Source: an uncultured Pseudomonas sp. (GTDB lineage: Bacteria > Pseudomonadota > Gammaproteobacteria > Pseudomonadales > Pseudomonadaceae). From it: a DNA stretch of 7,842 bases. Positions 1-5,229 of this stretch are shown piece by piece (within the stretch, counting starts at the first letter, position 1; each line of letters starts with the position of its first letter). The stretch lies in contig CALMID010000539.1 in assembly GCA_937863915.1 (NCBI GenBank), positions 1 to 7,842 of the forward strand, written 5' to 3'. The translations under genes and the position numbers were made by a program. The notes under the pieces were generated by a model that was not told the DNA's origin, did no database searches, and worked only from the letters and a program-made list of their open reading frames with translations.

Positions 1-353
1 CCGAGCTGCTGCGCTGTGATCCGGCTCAGGTGGTCAGCGAGACGCTGCACAGTCACCTGCTCAAGTCCAACTGCCCGGTTACCCATCAGCCAGACTGGGG
101 AACGGTGGTGGTCGAATACCAGGGCGCCAGGCTCGACCACGCCAGCTTTCTGGCTTACCTGGTGAGTTTCCGCCAGCACGCGGATTTTCATGAGCAGTGC
201 GTCGAGCGCATATTCCTCGACCTGCAGCGCCTGCTGCAGCCACAGACTTTGACGGTGTATGCGCGCTATGTGCGGCGTGGTGGTCTGGATATCAATCCGT
301 ATCGCAGCACCGGGGCGCTGGCGCCTGATAGCCGGCGACTGGTGCGCCAGTAA
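1..353 (+). CDS. queF: NADPH-dependent 7-cyano-7-deazaguanine reductase QueF (3' part)
   Basis: QueF reduces the nitrile of preQ0 to the amine of preQ1 with NADPH, a cytosolic step of queuosine biosynthesis for tRNA modification. The gene enters from the left edge in frame 3. About 116 C-terminal residues are visible before the TAA at 351-353, so roughly the last 40% of the ~280-residue long (two-half) gammaproteobacterial form is present. The active-site block [12 protein letters not shown] holds the nucleophilic Cys (codon 72-74) and, seven residues later, the catalytic Asp; these match Cys190 and Asp197 of E. coli QueF. The FHEQ motif, with the His/Glu that recognise substrate, and the C-terminal [12 protein letters not shown] block are intact. 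A strong terminator follows directly. The true start lies outside the window. Identification is secure from family motifs. Confidence 0.96.
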   Translation, partial: ELLRCDPAQVVSETLHSHLLKSNCPVTHQPDWGTVVVEYQGARLDHASFLAYLVSFRQHADFHEQCVERIFLDLQRLLQPQTLTVYARYVRRGGLDINPYRSTGALAPDSRRLVRQ

Positions 354-355
354 GC

Positions 356-381
356 AAAAAGCCCGCTGCGGCGGGCTTTTT
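356..381. terminator. Bidirectional intrinsic terminator between queF and the DUF4404 gene
   Basis: An 11-bp perfect stem (AAAAAGCCCGC at 356-366 with GCGGGCTTTTT at 371-381) closes a TGCG tetraloop. The T-run follows the stem on the + strand, and the A-run at its start gives a T-run on the minus strand. It therefore fits termination of queF from the left and of the convergent DUF4404 gene from the right. It starts 3 bp after the queF stop codon. Confidence 0.9.
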
Positions 382-403
382 GTTATTCGAGGGGATGCGC
401 GGT

Positions 404-664
404 TCAGATGCCCATGTTGGCCAGGCTTTGCAGCACGCTGCGCAGTGTGCCGGCCAGGGTAGGGTGGCTTACCTCGAAGCGCTCGATGGCCAGGTTGACG
501 TCATCGATCAGGCTGTCCTGATTGATGGCCTGATCGAGCAGCTGCTGTTCGATGTCCTGCAGCAGGGCAAACAGCTCGGCGCGCTCCTCGGCGTCTACCG
601 GCGGGGCAGTGTTCAGTTCGTCTCGCAGGGCCTGCAGTTGTTGGTGCAAGGCGGAATTGGGCAT
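404..664 (-). CDS. DUF4404 family small protein
   Basis: An 86-residue protein with no assigned biochemical role. Sequence and length fit the DUF4404 family of small, mostly pseudomonad proteins. It has no signal peptide, no membrane segment and no cysteines. It is acidic and looks largely helical: residues about 3-18 and 25-50 are rich in Leu/Gln/Glu/Ala with heptad-like leucine spacing, consistent with a helical bundle or oligomer. The start is the ATG at 662-664, preceded by a good AGGGAG Shine-Dalgarno about 7 bases upstream. It lies 73 bp downstream of the thioesterase gene on the same strand with no obvious terminator between them, so co-transcription is plausible. It ends just before the bidirectional terminator shared with queF. 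Family assignment is from recall; function is unknown. Confidence 0.75.
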   Translation of the reverse strand: MPNSALHQQLQALRDELNTAPPVDAEERAELFALLQDIEQQLLDQAINQDSLIDDVNLAIERFEVSHPTLAGTLRSVLQSLANMGI

Positions 665-737
665 GGTCGGCTCCCTAAACAGGCAAATGGCTTGCTACAC
701 AGATTACTGCAGCTGCGCCCTGTGCGCCTGATTTGTA

Positions 738-1148
738 TCAAGCCGCGCCCATGTGCGCCCGCAGCGCATCCGGAACCGGCACCGAGCGATCCGTGGCGTG
801 ATCGATCCACACCAGCTTGCAGTAGCCTTCGCCGCAGCAGATCTGCGGCTGGTCCTCCGTACTCAGCCGGTGCTCGACGACCAGGCTGCTGCGCCCGACC
901 GGGCCGGCATACAGATCGATGATGAGGGTGGCCGGGTACACCACCGGCTTCAGGTAGGTGTGCAGGGTCTGTAGCACCACCGGGCCTTCGGGGACGTGGT
1001 CCATGGCGATGCCGAGGCTGGCGAACCAGGCGACGCGGGCCTCCTGGATGTATTCCAGGTAGGTGGTGTTGTTCACGTGGCTGTAACTGTCCATATCGCC
1101 CCAGCGCACGGCCAGTCGGTGGCGAAACAGCAAGATCTTGTCGTTCAT
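738..1148 (-). CDS. Acyl-CoA thioesterase, hotdog fold (4HBT/YbgC-like)
   Basis: A 136-residue single hotdog domain, the usual length for the 4-hydroxybenzoyl-CoA thioesterase/YbgC superfamily, which hydrolyses acyl-CoA to free acid and CoA in the cytosol. The N-terminal signature RWGDMDSYSHVNNTTYLEY at residues 15-33 is diagnostic. Asp20 lies where the catalytic Asp of YbgC and 4HBT sits (Asp18 and Asp17 in those enzymes), followed by the HVNN motif that starts the central helix. The later strand around residues 86-98 (GRSSLVVEHRLST) is also typical. The ATG at 1146-1148 has an AGGGAG Shine-Dalgarno. The gene is divergent from mlaA, with 95 bp between start codons, and is followed by the DUF4404 gene. 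The natural acyl chain cannot be read from sequence. A link to envelope lipid turnover is only suggested by the mlaA neighbour. Confidence 0.9.
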   Translation of the reverse strand: MNDKILLFRHRLAVRWGDMDSYSHVNNTTYLEYIQEARVAWFASLGIAMDHVPEGPVVLQTLHTYLKPVVYPATLIIDLYAGPVGRSSLVVEHRLSTEDQPQICCGEGYCKLVWIDHATDRSVPVPDALRAHMGAA

Positions 1149-1164
1149 CTGCGCTCCCTGGCAG

Positions 1165-1193
1165 CTGTCAAAGCGGCGAGCGGGCTTTATACT
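1165..1193 (+). promoter_or_regulatory. Sigma70-type promoter of mlaA
   Basis: CTGTCA at 1165-1170 (4/6 to the -35 consensus), a 17-bp spacer and TATACT at 1188-1193 (5/6 to the -10 consensus) give a well-spaced promoter, with transcription expected to begin near 1200, about 44 bases before the mlaA ATG. On the opposite strand the same A/T patch reads TATAAA (1186-1191), a possible -10 for the divergent thioesterase gene, although its -35 is poor. The two promoters would then overlap and interfere. Prediction is by inspection only. Confidence 0.55.
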
Positions 1194-1203
1194 GCCTGGC
1201 AGT
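1191..1203. repeat. 13-bp palindrome at the mlaA transcription start
   Basis: ACTGCC-T-GGCAGT is a perfect inverted repeat of 6-bp arms around one central base. It overlaps the 3' end of the predicted -10 and the expected +1 of mlaA. Its right half CCTGGCAG (1195-1202) recurs as a direct copy at 1157-1164, just upstream of the -35. The placement fits an operator but the binding protein is unknown. Confidence 0.45.
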
Positions 1204-1243
1204 TCTCGCGGCTAGTGGCCGCTGATCGAAGAGGAGTGTTGCA

Positions 1244-1942
1244 ATGCCTGTGGAGCAAACCTGGAAGGCCCAGTCGTCTCGTCTGCTGGCCTGCGCCGTG
1301 CTGGCGGCTCTGCCAATGCTGGCCCACGCTGCCGAGGACGATCCCTGGGAGGGCGTCAACCGCAGCATCTTCACCTTCAACGATACCCTGGATACCTACG
1401 CGCTGAAGCCGGCTGCGCAGGGCTATCAGTACGTCACGCCGCAGTTTCTTGAAGACGGCATCCACAATGTGTTCAACAACATTGGCGATGTCGGCAACCT
1501 GGGTAACAACCTGCTGCAGGGCAAGCTGGAAGACGCTGGGGTGGATACCAGCCGGCTGATCTTCAATACCAGTTTCGGTCTGCTCGGTTTCTTCGACGTG
1601 GCCACGCGGATGGGCCTGCAGCGCAACGACGAGGATTTCGGTCAGACCCTCGGTGCCTGGGGCGTCAACAGTGGGCCTTATGTGGTGCTCCCGCTGCTCG
1701 GCCCGAGCACCGTGCGTGATACCGCGGCGATTCTGCCGCAGAGTTACCTGCAGCCCTACGGCTACATGGATCACGTACCGACCCGCAATGTCACCCGTGG
1801 TGTCGATGTCATCGATACCCGGGCCAGCCTGCTGTCTGCCGAGAAGCTGATCAGCGGCGACAAGTACAGCTTCATCCGCAACGCCTACCTGCAGAACCGT
1901 GAGTTCAAGGTCAAGGATGGCGAGGTCGAAGACGACTTCTGA
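1244..1942 (+). CDS. mlaA: MlaA/VacJ family outer-membrane lipid asymmetry protein
   Basis: MlaA sits in the outer membrane, takes mislocalised phospholipids from the outer leaflet and passes them to periplasmic MlaC for return to the inner-membrane MlaFEDB transporter. This 232-residue protein carries the family core: DPWEGVNRSIFTFND at 33-47, then FNTSFGLLGFFDVA and the signature FGQTLGAWGVNSGPYVVLP with LGPSTVRD, and a C-terminal TRASLLSAEKLISGDKY block. The N-terminus looks like a Sec signal with hydrophobic residues 14-27 and a likely signal peptidase I site after AHA (residue 29). There is no normal lipobox: the only early cysteine, Cys17 in LLAC, has no hydrophobic stretch before it. 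The enterobacterial protein is a lipoprotein, so anchoring may differ here. The start ATG has a strong GAGGAG Shine-Dalgarno (1231-1236). As in many pseudomonads it is separate from the other mla genes. It ends at a strong terminator. Confidence 0.95.
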   Translation: MPVEQTWKAQSSRLLACAVLAALPMLAHAAEDDPWEGVNRSIFTFNDTLDTYALKPAAQGYQYVTPQFLEDGIHNVFNNIGDVGNLGNNLLQGKLEDAGVDTSRLIFNTSFGLLGFFDVATRMGLQRNDEDFGQTLGAWGVNSGPYVVLPLLGPSTVRDTAAILPQSYLQPYGYMDHVPTRNVTRGVDVIDTRASLLSAEKLISGDKYSFIRNAYLQNREFKVKDGEVEDDF

Positions 1943-1958
1943 TGCCGTCCGGAATATG

Positions 1959-1984
1959 AAAAGGCGGCCATTGGCCGCCTTTTT
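1959..1984. terminator. Bidirectional intrinsic terminator between mlaA and pilZ
   Basis: An 11-bp perfect stem (AAAAGGCGGCC at 1959-1969 with GGCCGCCTTTT at 1973-1983) closes an ATT loop, with T-runs on the exit side in both directions. It lies 16 bp after the mlaA stop and 17 bp from the stop of the convergent PilZ gene, so it serves both. Confidence 0.92.
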
Positions 1985-2001
1985 GGTAGTTGCGCTGCGC
2001 G

Positions 2002-2301
2002 TCAGCGCATCGACAGGATGGCCAAGCCAAGCATCTGCCGGCCGTCGCCCAGGTCGCTGACTCTGACCACCTCGGCCTCGGCATCGAGGCCACGCAGCTC
2101 GTTGTGGTCCGAGGGGATATGCACGGTCACCCGGGCGCCATGCGCCAGCTGTGCCTGGATCTCCACCTGCATGCCGGTGCTCGACAGGTCCAGGCAGGTT
2201 GCGGGTGTTTGCTGGCCATCATGGTGCACCACCACCGACGTTTCCACGCGCATGCGGATGAAGTCACGCTTCTCGCTGTAGGCTCGATCGCTCAGGCTCA
2301 T
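2002..2301 (-). CDS. Small PilZ-domain protein (c-di-GMP receptor)
   Basis: A 99-residue protein that is essentially a lone PilZ domain, the common c-di-GMP-binding module. Both ligand-binding motifs are intact: R-x-x-x-R as RDFIR at residues 12-16 and D-x-S-x-x-G as DLSSTG at 38-43. It should therefore bind c-di-GMP and act through a partner or as a small adaptor. There is no signal peptide or transmembrane segment. The ATG at 2299-2301 was chosen because the domain begins right after it and a GAGAG-like Shine-Dalgarno and a good promoter lie upstream. The reading frame stays open upstream to 2511, but that part is intergenic in character. The gene is divergent from rssB and converges on mlaA through a shared terminator. 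Its target is unknown; proximity to rssB-rssC suggests, but does not show, a link to stress or biofilm control. Confidence 0.9.
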   Translation of the reverse strand: MSLSDRAYSEKRDFIRMRVETSVVVHHDGQQTPATCLDLSSTGMQVEIQAQLAHGARVTVHIPSDHNELRGLDAEAEVVRVSDLGDGRQMLGLAILSMR

Positions 2302-2341
2302 AGACGAATTCTCTCTTGTAGTGATGGAGGCTCCCCGCGTT

Positions 2342-2371
2342 CTTATACCCCTGCCTGTTTTGGGGTGTAAA
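2342..2371 (-). promoter_or_regulatory. Sigma70-type promoter of the PilZ gene
   Basis: Read on the minus strand, TTTACA (2366-2371, 5/6 to consensus) and TATAAG (2342-2347, 5/6 to consensus) are 18 bp apart. The predicted start is near 2335, leaving a leader of about 34 bases before the ATG at 2301. The spacer begins with CCCC and ends with GGGG, so the promoter is itself an inverted repeat: nine-base arms at 2343-2351 and 2362-2370 with one mismatch. This is the best promoter in the window by eye. Confidence 0.6.
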
Positions 2372-2398
2372 GCGGCCTGGCGACGACCGGTTACTCGC

Positions 2399-2427
2399 TT
2401 GAATCGAGTCGCGGATGGGAGTACCGT
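2399..2427 (+). promoter_or_regulatory. Candidate promoter of rssB-rssC
   Basis: TTGAAT (2399-2404) and TACCGT (2422-2427) are separated by 17 bp. The -35 half matches consensus at 4/6 and the -10 half at only 3/6, so the promoter would be weak or need an activator or another sigma factor. Transcription from it would give a leader of about 70 bases before the rssB ATG at 2506. Confidence 0.28.
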
Positions 2428-2454
2428 CTGCGCCGTGTCGACACCTGAAACCGC

Positions 2455-2473
2455 GCCCCGGAAGGCTCGGGGC
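2455..2473 (+). promoter_or_regulatory. GC hairpin in the rssB leader
   Basis: GCCCCG at 2455-2460 pairs with CGGGGC at 2468-2473 around a seven-base loop (GAAGGCT). No T-run follows, so it is not a terminator. It lies 32 bases before the rssB start codon in a leader with several GGA triplets, the core recognised by CsrA/RsmA proteins. Confidence 0.35.
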
Positions 2474-2505
2474 TCAGCCAGCATGGACCCTTGCGCGGAC
2501 TGCCA

Positions 2506-3690
2506 ATGCAATCAAACAGCGCCACTTTGCTGATCATCGATGACGACGATGTCGTCCGAGCCAGTATTGCAGCCTATCTGGAAGACAGTGGTTTCAAAGT
2601 CCTGCAGGCCAACAACGGGGTGCAGGGGCTGGAGTTGTTCGACCGCGAGCAGCCTGATCTGCTCGTGTGTGATCTGCGCATGCCGCAGATCGACGGCCTG
2701 GAGCTGATCCGCCGGATCAATGGCAAGGCCAGCGAAATCCCGGTCATCGTTCTATCGGGTGCTGGTGTCATGAGTGATGCCGTCGAGGCCTTGCGCCTGG
2801 GCGCCGCAGATTATCTGATCAAGCCGCTGGAAGATCTGGCCGTTCTGGAGCACTCGGTGCGTCGTGCCCTGGATCGCGCCAACCTGCGCTTCGAGAATCG
2901 CCGTTACCGCGAGAAGCTGGAAACCGCCAACCGCGAGCTCAAGGCTTCCCTCAGCCTGCTGCAGGAAGACCAGAACGCCGGTCGCCAGGTGCAGATGAAC
3001 ATGCTGCCGGACACACCCTGGCAGGAAGGCGATTTTTCCTTTGCGCACCTGATCATCCCGTCGCTGTTTCTCTCCGGCGACTTTGTCGATTATTTCCGTG
3101 TCGATGAGCGGCGAATTGCTTTTTACCTGGCCGATGTATCCGGGCATGGTGCTTCGTCTGCATTCGTCACCGTGCTGCTCAAGTTCATGACCACCCGACT
3201 GCTGTTCGAGGCCAAGCGCAACGATGCCTTGCCTGAGTTCAAACCGTCGGACGTGCTCTCGCACATCAATCGCGGCCTGATCAACTGCAAGCTGGGCAAG
3301 CACGTCACCATGCTCGGCGGTGTGATCGATGAGCAGACCAGTGAACTGACCTACTGTGTCGGCGGACATCTGCCGCTGCCGGTGCTGTACAGCGAGGGGC
3401 AGGCGCAGTATCTGGGCGGGCGCGGTCTGCCGGTCGGCCTGTTTGCCGAGGCGACCTACACCGATCATCAGCTCAAACTGCCGCAGCGTTTCAGCCTGTC
3501 ATTGTTCTCTGATGGCATCCTTGAGGTGCTACCGGGCGACAGTCTCAAGCAGCGCGAGGCTGTGTTGCCTCAACTGATCGAGCAGGCCAATGGCAACCTG
3601 GGCGAGTTGCGACAGATTCTCGGGCTGGCCAAGAAGGGCGATATGCCGGATGATATTGCAATGCTGGTGTTAAGCAGGAACCTTGCATGA
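2506..3690 (+). CDS. rssB: Response regulator RssB with PP2C-type phosphatase output
   Basis: A cytosolic 394-residue regulator. Residues 6-120 are a receiver with acidic pocket Asp12-Asp13, phospho-acceptor Asp56 (CDLRMP), Ser84 and Lys106 (IKPLED). Residues about 123-165 form a charged helical linker. Residues 170-394 are a SpoIIE/RsbU-like PP2C domain. In enterics RssB delivers RpoS to ClpXP and its output domain is degenerate. Here the metal-ligand aspartates appear intact: Asp192 (SGDFVDY), Asp210 (ADVSGHG), Asp336 (SDGI) and Asp383 (MPDDIA), so Ser/Thr phosphatase activity is plausible, with RssC as substrate. The ATG at 2506 is preferred because the receiver starts just after it, as in the P. 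aeruginosa homologue. An in-frame TTG lies at 2491. The Shine-Dalgarno is weak (CGGA). The stop overlaps the rssC start by 4 bp, implying translational coupling. Confidence 0.93.
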   Translation: MQSNSATLLIIDDDDVVRASIAAYLEDSGFKVLQANNGVQGLELFDREQPDLLVCDLRMPQIDGLELIRRINGKASEIPVIVLSGAGVMSDAVEALRLGAADYLIKPLEDLAVLEHSVRRALDRANLRFENRRYREKLETANRELKASLSLLQEDQNAGRQVQMNMLPDTPWQEGDFSFAHLIIPSLFLSGDFVDYFRVDERRIAFYLADVSGHGASSAFVTVLLKFMTTRLLFEAKRNDALPEFKPSDVLSHINRGLINCKLGKHVTMLGGVIDEQTSELTYCVGGHLPLPVLYSEGQAQYLGGRGLPVGLFAEATYTDHQLKLPQRFSLSLFSDGILEVLPGDSLKQREAVLPQLIEQANGNLGELRQILGLAKKGDMPDDIAMLVLSRNLA

Positions 3691-4181
3691 ATCCTGGGAA
3701 TAGTCCCGGTAAGATCCAGTTCGCCGAGCAGTCGGGCACTTTCGTTCTCAAGTTTGTTGGCGAAGTGCGCCTGACCCTGTGTTCGGCGCTGGATGCCACC
3801 ATCGAGAAAATTTTTGCCGCGCTGAACTTTACGGCGATCATCATTGATCTGACGGAAGCTCACAGCGTCGACAGCACCACGCTGGGCCTGATGGCCAAAC
3901 TGTCCATTCTGTCGCGGCAGAAGGTTGGTTTGTTGCCCACCGTGGTCACCACCAACCCGGACATTACCCGGGTACTGCAGTCCATGGGTTTCGATCAGGT
4001 GTTCAATATCGTCGATACCCCGGTGCCGTGTCCGGACTGCCTGGCCGATCTGCCATCGCAGGATCAGTCCGAGGAAGTGGTCAAAGCCAAGGTGCTGGAG
4101 GCACACCGCATTCTCATGGGGCTGAATGACTCCAACCGCGAAGCTTTCCACGATCTGGTCAGTGCCCTTGAGCGCGGATAG
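3687..4181 (+). CDS. rssC: STAS-domain anti-sigma factor antagonist RssC
   Basis: A 164-residue protein whose first ~110 residues form a STAS domain of the SpoIIAA/HsbA type. The block IIIDLTEAHSVDSTTLGLMAKL (51-72, last residues shared with the next helix) holds the switch: Ser63 aligns with phosphorylatable Ser58 of SpoIIAA (Thr64 adjoins it). Such proteins bind an anti-sigma factor or kinase when unphosphorylated and are reset by a PP2C phosphatase, here presumably the upstream RssB. The overlap ATGA at 3687-3690 and an internal Shine-Dalgarno AGGAA (3676-3680) support coupled translation. About 50 residues follow the STAS core: a CPDC motif at 115-118, an acidic linker, then a probable amphipathic helix (130-163). 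That tail is longer than in a minimal STAS antagonist. No cognate kinase or anti-sigma gene is adjacent. Confidence 0.88.
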   Translation: MNPGNSPGKIQFAEQSGTFVLKFVGEVRLTLCSALDATIEKIFAALNFTAIIIDLTEAHSVDSTTLGLMAKLSILSRQKVGLLPTVVTTNPDITRVLQSMGFDQVFNIVDTPVPCPDCLADLPSQDQSEEVVKAKVLEAHRILMGLNDSNREAFHDLVSALERG

Positions 4182-4221
4182 GCAGTTTTTTCTGTATTAA
4201 CTGCTGGCTGGTATTTGTTGT

Positions 4222-4252
4222 TGCGGCGCCCGATGGGCGCCGCAGTCGTTTT
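4222..4252 (+). terminator. Probable terminator after rssC
   Basis: A perfect 10-bp GC-rich stem (4222-4231 with 4235-4244) closes a three-base GAT loop. On the + strand it is followed by GTCGTTTT, so the T-run is short and slightly displaced. On the minus strand the exit side is A-rich, so it should not terminate tal well. It lies 40 bp after the rssC stop and immediately before the end of the convergent tal. Confidence 0.55.
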
Positions 4253-5175
4253 CAGCCCAAATCGGCGAGCAGGCGCTCGAGCTTTTCCTGATCGCGGGCG
4301 AACAGGCGAATACCCTCGGCCAGTTTCTCGGTGGCCATGGCGTCTTCGTTGTGCTTCCAGCGGAACTGGGCTTCGCTTAGTGTCTCGCGGGCATCGTCGC
4401 AGTTGCTGCAGCTCAGCCGGGTCGTCAGACTGCCCTGATCCTGACCCAGTTGATCCAGCAGGTCGGGGCTGATAGTCAGGCGGTCGCAGCCGGCCAGGGC
4501 TTCGATCTGGCCAACATTGCGGAAACTGGCGCCCATCACCACGGTGTTGAAGGCATGGCTCTTGTAGTAGCGGTAGATGCGCGCGACCGACTGCACGCCG
4601 GGGTCGTCGCTGCCGGTAAAGTCGCGCCCTTCGGCCTTCTTGTACCAGTCATAGATGCGGCCAACGAACGGCGAAATCAGGAACACCCCGGCGTCGGCAC
4701 AGACCTGAGCCTGGGCGAAGGAAAAAAGCAAGGTCAGGTTGGTCTGAATGCCTTGGCGCTCCAGTTCACGGGCGGCGCTGATACCTTCCCAGGTGGCGGC
4801 AATCTTGATCAGCACGCGTTCACGGCCGACACCGGCTTCTTCGTATAACCCGATCAGGCGCTGAGCGCGTTGTAGAGTGGCGTCGCGCTCGAAGGACAGG
4901 CGCGCATCCACTTCGGTGGAGATGCGCCCGGGAATAACACCGAGGATTTCCTTGCCGACGCTCACGGCAAAGCGATCACAGGCCAGATTGAGATCACCGG
5001 CACCGCTGACGGCTTGGCGCAGCAGGTCCTGATAACGGGGCAGGGCGGCGGCCTTGAGCAGCAGCGAGGGGTTGGTGGTGGCGTCCACCGGCTGCAGGCG
5101 GGCAATGGCATCCAGGTCGCCGGTGTCGGCGACCACGGTGGTGAGCTTTTTTAGTTGGTCCAGTTTGGAAGTCAT
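4252..5175 (-). CDS. tal: Transaldolase
   Basis: Transaldolase moves a dihydroxyacetone unit between sedoheptulose-7-phosphate and glyceraldehyde-3-phosphate in the non-oxidative pentose phosphate pathway, in the cytosol. The 307-residue product is close to E. coli TalB (317). The Schiff-base lysine is Lys124 in [11 protein letters not shown] (TalB Lys132). Other active-site residues are in place: Asp17, Asn27-region DATTNPS (31-37), Glu88, Thr148 in TNLTLLFS, and Ser217/Arg219 in GASFRN. The ATG at 5173-5175 is chosen because homologues begin MTSKLDQLK; an in-frame TTG exists at 5196. The gene starts 54 bp after dusA on the same strand with no visible terminator, so a dusA-tal transcript is likely. 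An unusual CSNC motif lies at residues 256-259, in the loop before the last helices. Confidence 0.96.
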   Translation of the reverse strand: MTSKLDQLKKLTTVVADTGDLDAIARLQPVDATTNPSLLLKAAALPRYQDLLRQAVSGAGDLNLACDRFAVSVGKEILGVIPGRISTEVDARLSFERDATLQRAQRLIGLYEEAGVGRERVLIKIAATWEGISAARELERQGIQTNLTLLFSFAQAQVCADAGVFLISPFVGRIYDWYKKAEGRDFTGSDDPGVQSVARIYRYYKSHAFNTVVMGASFRNVGQIEALAGCDRLTISPDLLDQLGQDQGSLTTRLSCSNCDDARETLSEAQFRWKHNEDAMATEKLAEGIRLFARDQEKLERLLADLG

Positions 5176-5229
5176 GACGAAACCCTGTCTATTCAATGAC
5201 TTCGACCATACCCGAGGCGCTGGCGCGGC

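Noticed and set aside
1187..1774. A 195-codon minus-strand open frame antisense to mlaA
   Set aside because: No family resemblance and no ribosome site; mlaA explains the region.
2302..2511. N-terminal extension of the PilZ protein to 2511
   Set aside because: It would include the predicted promoter and overlap rssB. The extra residues lack domain character, and the ATG at 2301 sits right before the PilZ domain.
2752..3468. A 238-codon minus-strand open frame inside rssB
   Set aside because: Composition is Gln/His-rich and unlike a folded family. The sense strand has a clear two-domain RssB over the same span.
4182..4204. GCAGTT...AACTGC inverted repeat just after rssC
   Set aside because: Only a 6-bp A/T-containing stem with an 11-base loop; too weak compared with the stem at 4222-4244.
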